Shown here in pieces: positions 17,582-29,361 of a DNA stretch of 64,000 bases (position 1 is the stretch's first letter; the number at the start of each line of letters is the position of its first letter). The stretch is taken from the NCBI RefSeq assembly GCF_001518015.1, contig NZ_LPUY01000075.1:1-64000 (forward strand), read 5' to 3'. The notes under the pieces were generated by a model. The model was not told the origin of the DNA. It saw only the letters and a list, made by a program, of their open reading frames with translations, and ran no database searches. The stretch comes from Tritonibacter horizontis (GTDB lineage: Bacteria > Pseudomonadota > Alphaproteobacteria > Rhodobacterales > Rhodobacteraceae). The translations under genes and the position numbers were made by a program.

Positions 17582-17770
17582 CGCTTTGTTCCTTCTCTGG
17601 TGACAGAGCCCCCCGGGGACTCTGTTCAAATCTCTGGGATGTCCCTCGCTGCGCGCAAACTGGACATATCGGCACATCCACGCGGTGGCTTTCGGCTGGT
17701 CATCGCCACATCAAACACGGCCTACGGCCCGAGATCTATGCCCCGGGCCGCAGATTGCCTATTTCGGCCC

Positions 17771-19447
<1,677 letters not shown>

Positions 19448-19547
19448 GGCCTGGTTCCTAAGTGTCGAGTTGGCAGGGTCCGGCGTGGGCACCGGCGTCC
19501 CCTCTACGCTTAGCCGCTCGGGAAAAAACCGCGCCATAGGTTTCCGA

Positions 19548-19557
19548 CACAATTGTG
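19548..19557. promoter_or_regulatory. 10-bp palindrome upstream of fhs
   Basis: CACAATTGTG is a perfect palindrome about 100 bases before the fhs start, in the 182-bp gap between fhs and the MOSC gene. It could be an operator half-pair or a chance palindrome. Confidence 0.3.
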
Positions 19558-19629
19558 CCTCAGAGCGTCGTCCCTTGTTTTCGATAGGGGCGCGCAGGCG
19601 TCAAAAGGAAAACAATGTTCCCTGCCGGT

Positions 19630-20211
19630 TCAGCTTTCCCCCTGCCAGGCGCGTTGCGCAGGCAGGAACAGACGCAAGGCATCGCCCAGCTTCACCTGAC
19701 CGGGACGTTCGACCCAGGCTGTGATTCCCCGCCGGTTTTCCGCCGCGCGCTTGAATTTGGGACCAAACCCGCCGTGATCCTTTTCGATCTCGCGCCCCGG
19801 CAGCACGCAAGGCTGGTTTTCCATATCAATGGTCAGCGTAGCCCCATCCGGCGCCTGCAGGCGGGCCGAAGGCGGCACAAATGTAAGGTCGGGAATGCCC
19901 CGGATCACCATCGACGCCCCAAGGTGGCGTGGGTCGATCTGGTCCAGCCCCATCTCGGCAGCGATGAGCGCCAGTTCTTCTTCGGAAAGGATCGTCAGCT
20001 GTCGCACGTTGCGGATCTCGGTGCCTTGCGGGTAGAGGTTTTTCACCCGCACACAAGAGGCGCGTTCGCGCCCTTCATGCCGTTCGCCGGAGATCCCGTC
20101 AAAGCCAAGGTCGAGCGCCTCACGGCGCTCCGCCTGAATGCCGCCCCCCGCCGGCACCATGCCGAGCCAGGTGATTTCCGCGATGAAACGTGATTCCGTC
20201 AGTACTGGCAT
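19630..20211 (-). CDS. MOSC domain protein
   Basis: A 193-residue single-domain MOSC protein, a family tied to molybdenum-cofactor sulfur chemistry. The conserved segment ENQPCVLPGREI carries the likely sulfur-carrier Cys. RNVRQLTILSEEEL and the basic end segment ITAWVERPGQVKLGD match stand-alone MOSC proteins. Met at 20211 gives the family start; the longer frame adds 24 unrelated residues. Substrate is unknown. It lies between ftsH and fhs on the same strand but has its own gaps on both sides. Confidence 0.82.
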   Translation of the reverse strand: MPVLTESRFIAEITWLGMVPAGGGIQAERREALDLGFDGISGERHEGRERASCVRVKNLYPQGTEIRNVRQLTILSEEELALIAAEMGLDQIDPRHLGASMVIRGIPDLTFVPPSARLQAPDGATLTIDMENQPCVLPGREIEKDHGGFGPKFKRAAENRRGITAWVERPGQVKLGDALRLFLPAQRAWQGES

Positions 20212-20360
20212 GTTCCACTCCGTTGTTGTGCGGCCCGCCGAGGTGACCGGCCTGCAATTTAGCAGCAGCCCATGGGGATGCAATTGCCGATCCGCCTGTG
20301 CGGATGTGCCCTCCCCTCAGCGCCCGGCGCAGCCCGGTCGCCAAGGCGCCCCGACAGAAC

Positions 20361-20392
20361 AAAAAAGAGGGGCACCCGCTTGGGTACCCCTC
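20361..20392 (-). terminator. Intrinsic terminator of ftsH
   Basis: Read on the minus strand, GAGGGG-T-ACCC and GGGT-G-CCCCTC form a 10-bp stem with one mismatch around AAGC, followed by six T. It lies 28 bases beyond the ftsH stop. Confidence 0.85.
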
Positions 20393-20420
20393 ACTTTGCT
20401 GCGTTGCCGCGGCGCATGGA

Positions 20421-22334
20421 TCACGCCGACGGTTCCGGCTCCATGTCGCCATCGGGCGGTGTTTTCTTCGGCTTGGCCTTGGGGATCGCGGTGATGGATG
20501 GCGCGCCGGTGTCGGCGTCATCGCCCGCATCATCGTCCGCCTGCGGCGGTTCGCCGTTCATCACCCGCTTGATCTCGTCCCCGGTGAGGGTTTCGTATTC
20601 CAGCAGCCCCTGCGCCAGACGTTCCCATTCATCCTTGTTTTCCACCAGGATCCTGTAGGCGGTCTGATAGGCCTCTTCGATGAAACGTTTGACCTCGTCC
20701 TCGATCAGCTCCTTGGTGTTTGCCGACACTGAGAACCCACCGGTGTTGCCAGAGTATCCCTCGTGGGCCTCGGCATAATCGATGTTGCCGACCTTGTCCG
20801 ACATGCCCCAGCGCAGAACCATCGCCCGCGCCAGTTGGCTGGCCTGTTGGATGTCACCTGCGGGGCCATTGGACACATGACCTTCGCCGTATTTGATGAT
20901 CTCGGCCGCCTTGCCCGCCATGGTCATCGCCAGCTTCTGCTCACATTCGTCCTTGTGCCAGTTCAGCCGGTCCATTTCAGGCAGGGACACCACCATGCCG
21001 AGCGCGCCACCACGGGGGATGATCGTGGCCTTGTAGACCGGGTCGCATTCCGGCAACCGCAGCCCGACGAGCGCATGGCCGGCCTCGTGGTAAGCTGTCT
21101 TTTCCTTCTGATCCGCCGTCAGGACCATGGATCGACGCTCTGCGCCCATCATGACCTTATCCTTGGCGCTCTCGAAGTCTTCCATCGTCACGAACCGGCG
21201 CCCGACGCGGGCGGCCATCAGCGCCGCCTCGTTCACCAGGTTGGCCAGATCGGCACCGGAAAAGCCCGGCGTGCCGCGTGCGATGATGCGCAGATCCACG
21301 TCAGCGCCCAATGGCGTCTTGCGCGCATGCACGCCAAGGATCTTCTCGCGGCCCTTGATGTCCGGATTGCCGACGGTGACGTTGCGGTCAAAGCGACCGG
21401 GACGCAGCAGCGCCGGGTCCAGCACGTCCTTGCGGTTTGTGGCCGCCAGGATGATCACGCCTTCGTTGGCCTCAAACCCGTCCATTTCGACCAGCAGCTG
21501 GTTGAGCGTCTGTTCGCGTTCGTCATTTCCGCCGCCATAACCGGCACCACGGTGACGGCCCACAGCGTCGATTTCGTCAATAAACACAATGCAGGGCGCG
21601 TTCTTTTTGGCCTGCTCGAACATGTCACGGACACGGGAGGCACCGACACCGACGAACATCTCGACAAAGTCGGAGCCCGAGATGGTGAAGAAGGGCACAC
21701 CTGCTTCGCCGGCAATAGCGCGGGCCAGCAGCGTCTTACCGGTGCCCGGAGGGCCCACCAGCAGCGCACCTTTTGGGATCTTGCCGCCAAGACGCGAGAA
21801 TTTCTGCGGGTTGCGCAGGAATTCGACGATCTCTTCCAGCTCTTCCTTGGCCTCGTCGATACCGGCGACATCATCAAAGGTCACGCGACCGTGTTTTTCG
21901 GTCAGCATCTTGGCCTTGGATTTGCCAAAGCCCATGGCGCCGCCTTTGCCGCCGCCCTGCATCCGGTTCATGAAATAGATCCAGACACCGATCAGCAACA
22001 GGAAGGGCAGGAAGGTCAGCAACAAGGACTGAAAGCCCGACTGCTGCTGCTTTTCCGCCCGGACGGGGATGTTATTGTCGATCAGCATCTGGGTGACTTC
22101 GGCGTCGCCCGGTTTGATCGTGGTATAGCTCTGATTGTCGGAGGTGGTGAACCTGACCTGTTCGCCATCGAGCGTCACCCGGCTGACCTGACCGTTCTCA
22201 ACAGCGGTTACGAATTCCGAATAAGTCCTTTCGCGGCTCTGCAACGTGCTGCCGGATCCGCTGAACAAATTGAACAGGGTCACGACAAGCAGGAACAGAA
22301 CAACCCAAAAGGCGATATTACGTGCGTTGCCCAA
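20421..22334 (-). CDS. ftsH: ATP-dependent zinc metalloprotease FtsH, probable TTG start
   Basis: A 637-residue membrane-anchored AAA protease for quality control of membrane proteins and regulators. Two membrane helices (about 6-25 and 100-120) flank a periplasmic loop. Walker [12 protein letters not shown] lies near 196-206, Walker [13 protein letters not shown] follows, then the second-region Arg residues, and the zinc site HEAGH near 417. TTG at 22332-22334 has a good GGGAGA six bases upstream and begins the sequence shared by the family (GNARNIAFW). The ATG of the open frame at 22388 adds 18 residues with no family match and lacks a clear ribosome site. Confidence 0.95.
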   Translation of the reverse strand: MGNARNIAFWVVLFLLVVTLFNLFSGSGSTLQSRERTYSEFVTAVENGQVSRVTLDGEQVRFTTSDNQSYTTIKPGDAEVTQMLIDNNIPVRAEKQQQSGFQSLLLTFLPFLLLIGVWIYFMNRMQGGGKGGAMGFGKSKAKMLTEKHGRVTFDDVAGIDEAKEELEEIVEFLRNPQKFSRLGGKIPKGALLVGPPGTGKTLLARAIAGEAGVPFFTISGSDFVEMFVGVGASRVRDMFEQAKKNAPCIVFIDEIDAVGRHRGAGYGGGNDEREQTLNQLLVEMDGFEANEGVIILAATNRKDVLDPALLRPGRFDRNVTVGNPDIKGREKILGVHARKTPLGADVDLRIIARGTPGFSGADLANLVNEAALMAARVGRRFVTMEDFESAKDKVMMGAERRSMVLTADQKEKTAYHEAGHALVGLRLPECDPVYKATIIPRGGALGMVVSLPEMDRLNWHKDECEQKLAMTMAGKAAEIIKYGEGHVSNGPAGDIQQASQLARAMVLRWGMSDKVGNIDYAEAHEGYSGNTGGFSVSANTKELIEDEVKRFIEEAYQTAYRILVENKDEWERLAQGLLEYETLTGDEIKRVMNGEPPQADDDAGDDADTGAPSITAIPKAKPKKTPPDGDMEPEPSA

Positions 22335-22423
22335 AATGGCTCTCCCAAGAATTCCAAGGACGCCACGGCAGTAGCACGTGACGACCATCAGTTATACCTA
22401 GAATAAGGATGATTTGGTCAGGT

Positions 22424-23710
22424 TCAATGCGATAAAGCATTCACCGCCCATGTCTCTGCGGGACGAAGGGCGGTTATTGTCCATTCAGAAGAGCGGAAAA
22501 GCAGCGGCGCGGCAAGCATTTCCTCGCCTTTCCAGACGCTGGGCAGTGTCATCAGGACCTCGCGCGGGGTGGCAAATTGCCGCCAGTCCCCGATGTGTCG
22601 CAGCCCCGCCGCCCCAAGGGGCCGGATTTCTGTACCCGGCGCCACGTCCTTCGGTCCCTGCACCCGCCACGCCGCCGCCCAGAGCTGGGCCGCAGCTGCA
22701 CCCTTGGGCCAGGATAGGCAGCTATCCTGCACCGTCCGAGACTCGCGACAAATCCAGAACGACGCCCCGCGTTTGAAAATCTGGCAGCCCTGAAGGGTCA
22801 TGCCGCGCCCGGCCTCCATGGCGCGCAGCGCCTCTTGCAGTGGCGCGCGGCGGGGCGGATAGCCCGGCCCGTTCACAAATGTGATCGCCTGCAGCAGAAG
22901 CCGCCGCGCCACGTCTTCTGGCAGCGCGCCAAACCCGTCAGCGTCAATCATAACAGCGCCATAGCGCACCTGACCGATCGCCCTGGCCGCCGTCAGCATG
23001 GCCTGCGCCAGCGCACTGTCGGCCATGCGCATATTGTCTGCAACGGTGCCCAGGGCCTCGACCGTCAGGCCAAGCGGTTCCAGCGCCCGCAGCGCATCGC
23101 GGATCCGCACCCGTTCAAACCGCATGTCCTGATTGCTGGGGTCCTCGATCCAAGTGATGCCCCGCGCCGTCAGGTAGTCGCGCAGGTCCTCCCGCCGGAG
23201 GTGCAGCATCGGGCGCAGCAGGGTGAGGCTGCCCCGGACCTGCCGCAGGGCCATCCCCGCCAGACCGGTCACCCCGGAGGCCCGGCGCAGTCGCATCAGG
23301 ACGGTTTCAGCCTGATCGTCGGCCGTGTGCCCCACCGCGACCTGGTCGATGCCGCGTCCCCGGGCCCAGGTTTCAAGCAGCCGGTAGCGGGCCGTGCGCG
23401 CCGCATCCTGAAGATTGCCCTCTTCTGTCGGCTCCTGCCAGGTCAAGATATCGTGTGACAGGCCCAGTTGCGCCGCCTGCGCTGCGACCGCCTCGGCCTC
23501 CTGCCGTGATTCGCGGCGCAGACCATGGTCCACCGTCGCAATATGGAGCTGCATCGTCCCCTCATCAGCGAGGGTCGCGAGCAAATGCATCAACGCCACG
23601 GAATCGCTGCCGCCCGACACCGCCACGCCAAGGCGAGATGGCAGGGCCGTGCCGATTTGACGACGGATTTCTTCGGTCAGAGCCTCTTCTGTCGGCGGGG
23701 TCAGGAACAC
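22424..23710 (-). CDS. tilS: tRNA(Ile) lysidine synthase TilS
   Basis: A 428-residue PP-loop ATPase that changes the anticodon wobble C of tRNA-Ile2 to lysidine, allowing AUA decoding. The SGGSDS motif is at 32-37, followed by TVDHGLRRES and VGHTADDQAETVLMRLRRASG. The C-terminal half is weaker but of normal length. The start overlaps the cpoB stop by 10 bases, so it is coupled to the Tol-Pal operon, an arrangement usual in Rhodobacterales. Confidence 0.93.
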   Translation of the reverse strand: MFLTPPTEEALTEEIRRQIGTALPSRLGVAVSGGSDSVALMHLLATLADEGTMQLHIATVDHGLRRESRQEAEAVAAQAAQLGLSHDILTWQEPTEEGNLQDAARTARYRLLETWARGRGIDQVAVGHTADDQAETVLMRLRRASGVTGLAGMALRQVRGSLTLLRPMLHLRREDLRDYLTARGITWIEDPSNQDMRFERVRIRDALRALEPLGLTVEALGTVADNMRMADSALAQAMLTAARAIGQVRYGAVMIDADGFGALPEDVARRLLLQAITFVNGPGYPPRRAPLQEALRAMEAGRGMTLQGCQIFKRGASFWICRESRTVQDSCLSWPKGAAAAQLWAAAWRVQGPKDVAPGTEIRPLGAAGLRHIGDWRQFATPREVLMTLPSVWKGEEMLAAPLLFRSSEWTITALRPAETWAVNALSH

Positions 23711-24552
23711 GCCAGTTTGGCCCGCTCCTGTTCAGCGTTTGCCACCATCGGATGTGCGGGAAAGCGGACCGCGACTTCGGCCAGCGTGATGCAAGCCTGA
23801 TCCAACTGCCCCAAACGACCAAGCGCCGCCCCCAGTTCAAACAGTGCCTCGGGCGCGACAGACCCCGTGGTATCCCCGGTAAAGGCCGCCAGATAGGCGC
23901 GCGCGGCTTCGCGGGTATCGCCAAGCCCGTCGAGGGCCTTGCCCCGGTTGAAATCGACCTGCGCGGTCAGCGGGCTGCCCGGATAGGCCGATTTGAAGGC
24001 TTCAAGTTTATCCGCGGCGGCCTGATAGGCCTGCGCGTCAAGGTCGCTGACCGCAGCCTGAAAATCGGTCTCCTCGCCAATGGCGAGTTCCCCTGTCACC
24101 CCATCGGTCGGGCTGGCCAGAGGCGGTTTCTGACCCAGACCAAGCCCGGCGGCGGTGTCTTCGCTCGGCCCACCGAGGGTTGTGGTTTCGCCCAGCTGGG
24201 ACAGGTCGCCGCCCTCCAGTTCAACCAGACGAAACTCCAGATCGCCGACCCGGTTGGTGCCATCCTCAACGACGCGCTGAATGCGATACTGCAACTCTTC
24301 GGTCTGTGCCGTCAGCCGTTGCAGTTCCTCTTCAATGGCGGTCACCCGCTCCAGAACCGAGGACCCCGCCAGCGAAGCCGAGGGCGCCCCCGTCGTGGAC
24401 AGCTCGCGGTTCAGGCGCTGGATTTCCACGTGCAGGACGGTCAGTTCCTGACGGATGTCCGCCAGGGTCTGGTCCCGTTCCTGCGCGACCGAGGGAAGCG
24501 CGCCGGCCACAACCAGCGCTGTCGAAAGGAGGATCTGGCGCATACGCGTCAT
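23701..24552 (-). CDS. cpoB: Tol-Pal system protein CpoB (YbgF)
   Basis: A 283-residue periplasmic protein coordinating Tol-Pal with peptidoglycan synthesis. The signal peptide ends near residue 24 (SVAQ). A coiled coil covers about 27-90 (IRQELTVLHVEIQRLNRELS, ERVTAIEEELQRL). A C-terminal TPR domain (about 160-280) includes YPGSPLTAQVDFNRGKALDG. ATG at 24552 lies six bases after the pal stop; ATG 24543 is also possible. Confidence 0.9.
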   Translation of the reverse strand: MTRMRQILLSTALVVAGALPSVAQERDQTLADIRQELTVLHVEIQRLNRELSTTGAPSASLAGSSVLERVTAIEEELQRLTAQTEELQYRIQRVVEDGTNRVGDLEFRLVELEGGDLSQLGETTTLGGPSEDTAAGLGLGQKPPLASPTDGVTGELAIGEETDFQAAVSDLDAQAYQAAADKLEAFKSAYPGSPLTAQVDFNRGKALDGLGDTREAARAYLAAFTGDTTGSVAPEALFELGAALGRLGQLDQACITLAEVAVRFPAHPMVANAEQERAKLACS

Positions 24553-24557
24553 CTGCT

Positions 24558-25061
24558 TCAGCTCACTGCGCCGCCAGCCAGGACTGTCACCGCGCGACGG
24601 TTCTGGGCATAGCAACTTTCTTCGGAACAGATCTCGATCGGGCGTTCCTTGCCGTAGGACACCACCTGGATGCGGCCGCCTGCGACGCCTTGCGAGATCA
24701 GATACTCGCGCGCGGCATTTGCACGACGGGCACCGAGGGCGAGGTTGTATTCGCGGGTGCCCTGCTCGTCGGCGTGGCCTTCAATGGTCACCACGTAATC
24801 GCCGTTTGCATTCAACCAGCGCGCCTGACCGTCGAGGATGGCCTGCGCTGTTGGTGAGATGCTGGATTGATCAACCAGAAACAGAACACGGTCGCCAATC
24901 GCTTCGCGGAAATAGGCCGGGCTGGAGGGGTCATGCAGACTGCCCCCCGCGCTCAGCCCCGCGCCGCCGCTGCCGGAATTGGTATCGTCCCAACGCGCGT
25001 CGGAACAGGCTGCAAGGGACAGGCCCGCAACCAGGAAAATTACTGTTTTCATACTGCTCAT
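24558..25061 (-). CDS. pal: Peptidoglycan-associated lipoprotein Pal
   Basis: A 167-residue outer-membrane lipoprotein that links the outer membrane to murein during division. Lipobox LSLAAC with lipidated Cys19. The OmpA-type domain (about 60-165) contains VTIEGHADEQGTREYNLALG, RRANAAREYLISQGV and the NRRAV end motif. GAGG nine bases before ATG 25061 fixes the start; the longer frame adds only 16 residues. It lies between tolB and cpoB as expected. Confidence 0.96.
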   Translation of the reverse strand: MSSMKTVIFLVAGLSLAACSDARWDDTNSGSGGAGLSAGGSLHDPSSPAYFREAIGDRVLFLVDQSSISPTAQAILDGQARWLNANGDYVVTIEGHADEQGTREYNLALGARRANAAREYLISQGVAGGRIQVVSYGKERPIEICSEESCYAQNRRAVTVLAGGAVS

Positions 25062-25163
25062 CTGAAATCGCCTCGTGTCATCGGACATTTCTTGCCGAAG
25101 TGTTAGCATATTCTGGCCCGCCGCGCCACGGGCTTGACCGCCCGGACCCGAGAGAGCCGCGTA

Positions 25164-26492
25164 TCAGTTCTGCAACGGCGACCACGATGGATCGGACGCG
25201 CCGTCAGGTGTTTTTACCGGTTTGAGGTTACGCCCGGAAACATCCACCGAATAAAGCCGCGCCTGCCCTGCCGCGCCTTGGGTTTCACGGGTGAACATGA
25301 TCACCCGCCCGTTCGGCGACCAGGTCGGCCCCTCATCAAGGAAGGAGGCCGTCAGCAACCGTTCCTCGCTTCCATCTGTCCGCATCACACCGATGTGGAA
25401 CCGGCCGGCGTTCTGCTTGGTAAAGGCAATATAGTCCCCGCGCGGCGACCAGACCGGCGTGCCATAGCGGCCCTGGCCAAAGCTGATCCGCTTGGCCTCG
25501 CCGCCCGAGGACGCCATCACATAGAGCTGCGACGCCCCGGACCGGTCGCTTTCAAACACGATCTGGCTGCCGTCCGGGGAAAAGGACGGCGCGGTTTCGA
25601 TCGAGGGCGCGCTGGTCAGCCGCTGGCTCTGCCCGGAGTTGATGTTCATTGTATAGAGGTCAGAGTTGCCGCCCTCTGACTGCGAATAGACAATGGTCGT
25701 TCCGTTCGGCGCAAACCGTGGTGAAAAGGTCATCGCGGCGTCGTTGGTCGACAGCACCCGGCGCTGCACCTTGCCGACATCCAGCACATGGATCTGCGGA
25801 AAGCCGCTCTCGTAGCTGGTGTAAAGCACCCGGTCGCCGGTGGGCGAGAACCGCGGCGCCAGCACGATGTCGTTGGAATTGGTCAGATACTGAACGTTGG
25901 CCCCATCGTAGTCCATGATCGCCAAGCGTTTCTTGCGGTCGTCCTTTGGCCCCGTTTCGGAGACAAAAACCACCCGACTGTCAAAATAGCCGCCCTCGCC
26001 GGTCAGGCGGGAATAGATCGTATCCGCGACCTTGTGGGCGATGCGGCGCCAGCCGTCCGTGGTGCCGGACAACTGCAATCCCGACCCCAGCTCCTGACCT
26101 GCGAAGACATCATAGGCGCGAAACCGCACCGTAAGGCGGTCACCGGACAGGTTGACCGCCCCGGCAATCAGCGCTTGGGCGTTGATCGCTTTCCAGTCGG
26201 TGTAGTTCACCGCCGCGTCGAAATCGGACAGGCCGGAAATATAGGAGACCTCGGGGATCTCGCGGAACAGGCCGGAGCCGACCAGATCGGCCGCGATCAC
26301 CCGCGCGATGTCAGCCGCGTATTGCGACGCGGCCGGAGTATCGGCGATGAATGCGGGCGCTGCAAAGGGCAGCGGTTCGATCACACCGTCGGTGATCTCG
26401 ATCCTCAGCGGCCCGTCCTGCGCCTGTCCCGCCGGAGCCAAAGTCAGCAGCGTCGCAAGGCCAAGGCATAATGTCGCCAGCGCGTTTCTCAT
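25164..26492 (-). CDS. tolB: Tol-Pal periplasmic protein TolB
   Basis: A 442-residue periplasmic beta-propeller that binds Pal and TolA. Signal peptide 1-24 (ends GQAQ). The N-terminal TolB domain (about 28-160) precedes five to six PD40 repeats ([56 protein letters not shown]). Length is typical. Its ATG overlaps the tolA stop by four bases. Confidence 0.96.
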   Translation of the reverse strand: MRNALATLCLGLATLLTLAPAGQAQDGPLRIEITDGVIEPLPFAAPAFIADTPAASQYAADIARVIAADLVGSGLFREIPEVSYISGLSDFDAAVNYTDWKAINAQALIAGAVNLSGDRLTVRFRAYDVFAGQELGSGLQLSGTTDGWRRIAHKVADTIYSRLTGEGGYFDSRVVFVSETGPKDDRKKRLAIMDYDGANVQYLTNSNDIVLAPRFSPTGDRVLYTSYESGFPQIHVLDVGKVQRRVLSTNDAAMTFSPRFAPNGTTIVYSQSEGGNSDLYTMNINSGQSQRLTSAPSIETAPSFSPDGSQIVFESDRSGASQLYVMASSGGEAKRISFGQGRYGTPVWSPRGDYIAFTKQNAGRFHIGVMRTDGSEERLLTASFLDEGPTWSPNGRVIMFTRETQGAAGQARLYSVDVSGRNLKPVKTPDGASDPSWSPLQN

Positions 26493-27658
26493 TTGATCCG
26501 CATCCTTTCAGGATTGAATGTCATCTCAATATCACGCCACTGCGCATATTTGTCAGTGGGAAGTTCAAAACCTTTTGCACCGCAGCGCATAATGGCCCTG
26601 CGGGCCGTTTCATAGGCCTGTGTTGCCGCGCCTTGCGACCCACCCGAGCTGGACAGCATCCGAATGGAGCCTGCGTCCGGGACGCCCTGGCGCGACAGGC
26701 TGAGGCCGACGACCACAGTCGTGCGCATCGCCTCGCTGGAGAGCGAGCCGACGTTCCAGCATTGCGACACCGCCAAACGCAGCGCATCTCTTTCTCCTTC
26801 AGTCATCGGCGGGCCGGACGGCTCCGGGGCCTCGACCTCGCCCGCACCGGTCAGCGCCTCTTGCAGGGCGTCCTCCACGGCGGAACTTTCGACCTCTGGT
26901 TTTGGTTCCGGCGCGGGGGCAGGTTTTTCATCAACCTGGGCCGACTGTGGCGCGGGCGCCTCAGTTTCCGGCGGCGCGGGGGTCTCTGCCTCTTGCACCA
27001 CCGGGCGCGTGGGTCGGGGTTTGGGCCGCGAGGTGATCAGCGGCGCCGTCGGCTCGGCCTGTTCGGCCTCGGCTTCGGTCACGATGCGATCGCTGGCCGC
27101 TTCGGGCGCGGTTTCTTCCTGAACCGGCTGGTTTGCCTCGGCGCCCTGGTCCGGCGCAACCTCGTCCTGGGCGATGTCATCGACCCTGACGTCTGGCTCC
27201 GGCGGCTGAACCGGCTCTGGCGCAACACGATCCGTCGGCTGCGCCGTTTCGGGTTCGGCAACGCGGGGCAGCTCGGTGATCAGCTCCGGCACATCTGGCG
27301 CATCCGGAACCGTGGCGGGAACCTCCGGTATCACCTCTGGTGCTGGCGGTTCGGGTGCCACTTCGGCCTCGGCCGGTGGCGCAATCGGTTCTGCCGGGGC
27401 CGGTGCCGGCACCGGGTCCGGGCGGTTGGGCACACGGGGCGTGTTTTCTGCCAGGGTCGGCACCTGCGGCGCCACCGGGATCTCTGCCACTTCGGGCGCG
27501 GCGCGCACGGCGCTCAGGCGCTCGAATTCCTCGGCCGAGATGATCGAAACCTCCTGGCTCTGGAACGGCAGCGGGTCGGACTCGAACCAGCCGCCGACAA
27601 GCGCCCAGGTGACCAGAAAGGCATGGCCCGCAACAGAGATCTTTGTGCCGGTTTGCAC
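26489..27658 (-). CDS. tolA: TolA-like cell envelope protein
   Basis: A 389-residue protein. It has a short N-terminal membrane segment (about 8-24), then a long Pro/Glu/Ala-rich region (about 55-290) expected to span the periplasm. The C-terminal domain (about 295-389) resembles TolA/TonB-C, with a Cys-Trp pair in [14 protein letters not shown] and [15 protein letters not shown]. The low-complexity middle differs from the Ala/Lys-rich helix of E. coli TolA, as is common in alphaproteobacteria. Identity rests on its place between tolR and tolB. Confidence 0.85.
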   Translation of the reverse strand: MQTGTKISVAGHAFLVTWALVGGWFESDPLPFQSQEVSIISAEEFERLSAVRAAPEVAEIPVAPQVPTLAENTPRVPNRPDPVPAPAPAEPIAPPAEAEVAPEPPAPEVIPEVPATVPDAPDVPELITELPRVAEPETAQPTDRVAPEPVQPPEPDVRVDDIAQDEVAPDQGAEANQPVQEETAPEAASDRIVTEAEAEQAEPTAPLITSRPKPRPTRPVVQEAETPAPPETEAPAPQSAQVDEKPAPAPEPKPEVESSAVEDALQEALTGAGEVEAPEPSGPPMTEGERDALRLAVSQCWNVGSLSSEAMRTTVVVGLSLSRQGVPDAGSIRMLSSSGGSQGAATQAYETARRAIMRCGAKGFELPTDKYAQWRDIEMTFNPERMRIK

Positions 27659-27671
27659 ATCGGCCCCCGTC

Positions 27672-28160
27672 TTACTCGTCCCGGGGCGCAGGTCGCCCGT
27701 CGAGCGCAGGGCCGCCGGTGTCTGTCACCAGCCCCACATTGCCAAAGCCACCGGCGTTCAACGCGCCCATGACCTGCATCACGTCGCTATAGGCAATCGC
27801 CCCATCCGCCCGCAGGTACACCCGGTCAGATGTCCGCTCTGCCGCGATGCCCCGCAGCCGCGCCACCAGTTCGTCGCGGGCGACAGGTGTCGTCTGGATC
27901 TGGATCTCGCCGGTTGCCGTCATGGTCACGGTCAGGGGTTCCTCGTCCTCGCCTGGCAATGCGCCGGCGGCGGTTTTCGGCAATTCGACCGGCACCCCGA
28001 CGGTCATCAACGGCGCCGCAACCATGAAGATGATCAGCAACACCAGCATCACATCGACAAAGGGTGTGACGTTGATTTCCGCCATCGGCCGCGCGCGAGA
28101 GCGCCGCCGCCCGCGCCTCCGTCCGCCGCCTGCGTCTTTTTGTTGAACCGCTGCGCCCAT
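27672..28160 (-). CDS. tolR: Tol-Pal proton-channel protein TolR (ExbD family)
   Basis: A 162-residue inner-membrane protein. A strongly basic N-terminus (Arg-rich, 14-24) precedes one membrane helix in INVTPFVDVMLVLLIIFMVA. Asp36 is the conserved proton-path residue. The periplasmic ExbD domain covers about 60-145. tolQ lies three bases upstream and tolA 13 bases downstream. Confidence 0.95.
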   Translation of the reverse strand: MGAAVQQKDAGGGRRRGRRRSRARPMAEINVTPFVDVMLVLLIIFMVAAPLMTVGVPVELPKTAAGALPGEDEEPLTVTMTATGEIQIQTTPVARDELVARLRGIAAERTSDRVYLRADGAIAYSDVMQVMGALNAGGFGNVGLVTDTGGPALDGRPAPRDE

Positions 28161-28163
28161 GGA

Positions 28164-28859
28164 TCAGCCGTCCAGCTGGCGGGAGAATATGGTCGCGAAC
28201 TCATCGGCAAAGGCCTCGTAGCCGCCCATGATCCGATCCGCATCCGCCGACAGTTTGTTGTAGAAAATCACCGCCGGGATAGCGGCCAGCAGACCAAGCC
28301 CGGTTGCCAGCAGCGCCTCGGCGATGCCCGGCGCCACAACGGCCAGGTTGGTGTTTTGCTGTTCTGCGATTTCGATAAAGGCATTCATGATGCCCCAGAC
28401 GGTGCCGAACAGACCGATGAACGGGGCCGTGGATCCGATGGTCGCAAGCACTTGCAGCCCGCGCTGGAGGCTCTCGCTTTCCTTGGAGATCGCCACGTCC
28501 ATAGACCGGTCAATCCGGGCCTGCGCGCCGGGGATCAGCGCCCCGTCGGTGCGATGACTGCGCCGCCATTCCGTCATGCCAGCGGCAAAGATCCGTTCGG
28601 AATGGCCCGAAGGGTCCGGGCCGATGTCGTCGAACAGCTCATCCAGCGGATTGCCCGACCAGAACGCACGTTCAAACACCTGTGCCTCGCGCCGGGCGGA
28701 GCGATAGGTGATCAGTTTTTGCAGGATGATCGACCAAGACCAGACCGACGCGACGATCAGAATGACCATCACGAATTTCACCGTCAGCGTTGCTCGCGTG
28801 AACAACCCCCACATGGAGAAATCAATCTCCTGCGCCAGTGCCAGAGTTTCTACTTCCAT
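28164..28859 (-). CDS. tolQ: Tol-Pal proton-channel protein TolQ (ExbB family)
   Basis: A 231-residue inner-membrane protein with three membrane helices: about 28-48, 138-160 (TIGSTAPFIGLFGTVWGIMN) and 170-195 (GIAEALLATGLGLLAAIPAV). It forms the ion channel with TolR. The cytoplasmic loop 55-130 carries the EREKESLQRGL-like segment usual in the family. It is the first tol gene; ybgC lies 115 bases upstream. Confidence 0.95.
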   Translation of the reverse strand: MEVETLALAQEIDFSMWGLFTRATLTVKFVMVILIVASVWSWSIILQKLITYRSARREAQVFERAFWSGNPLDELFDDIGPDPSGHSERIFAAGMTEWRRSHRTDGALIPGAQARIDRSMDVAISKESESLQRGLQVLATIGSTAPFIGLFGTVWGIMNAFIEIAEQQNTNLAVVAPGIAEALLATGLGLLAAIPAVIFYNKLSADADRIMGGYEAFADEFATIFSRQLDG

Positions 28860-28974
28860 CAGCCTGCTCTATCGCCCAATGCCGCGTCGTTTGTATCGCA
28901 CGGCCCAATTGGACGTGACGCTAGCGGAAAACAAGCGCCATTGCCAAGGGATCCCCGTCAGGATGGGTCTTTTG

Positions 28975-29361
28975 TTACAAGGATGCGCGAACTTCTGCCG
29001 GAAGTCGGACCGGTCGGCCGCTTTGCATCGCCATGCACACCGCCGTGACGCGGGCGCGGAACAGTTCCTGGCCGTCACGCCACACGGTCTGCGCCATGGT
29101 CAACCGGGCCGTGGTAACCGTTTCGACCGTGGTCCGCACTGTCAGGTTGTCCTCGAAACGCGCGGGGGAGAGGTAGTCGGCCTCGATCCGGGTCACCACC
29201 CAGACGATGCCCGCGTCACGCATGGCGTTCTGATCGACGCCGAGCCCCCGCACAAAATCACTGCGGGCGCGTTCGATAAAGCGCAGGAAATTGGCGTGAT
29301 AGACGACACCGCCCATATCCGTATCTTCGTAATAAACCGTGACGGGAAAGCTATGGGTCAT
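28975..29361 (-). CDS. ybgC: Tol-Pal associated acyl-CoA thioesterase YbgC
   Basis: A 128-residue hot-dog fold thioesterase. The active-site motif YYEDTDMGGVVYHANFL carries Asp15, and FIERARSDFVRGLG follows. YbgC acts on acyl-CoA or acyl-ACP and is widely encoded at the head of the tol operon. Its ATG overlaps the stop of the upstream unknown gene (ATGA), so the two are coupled. Confidence 0.94.
   Translation of the reverse strand: MTHSFPVTVYYEDTDMGGVVYHANFLRFIERARSDFVRGLGVDQNAMRDAGIVWVVTRIEADYLSPARFEDNLTVRTTVETVTTARLTMAQTVWRDGQELFRARVTAVCMAMQSGRPVRLPAEVRASL

Noticed and set aside
19448-19629. A tetrahydrofolate riboswitch upstream of fhs
   Set aside because: No conserved class structure is recognisable; only a 10-bp palindrome is seen.
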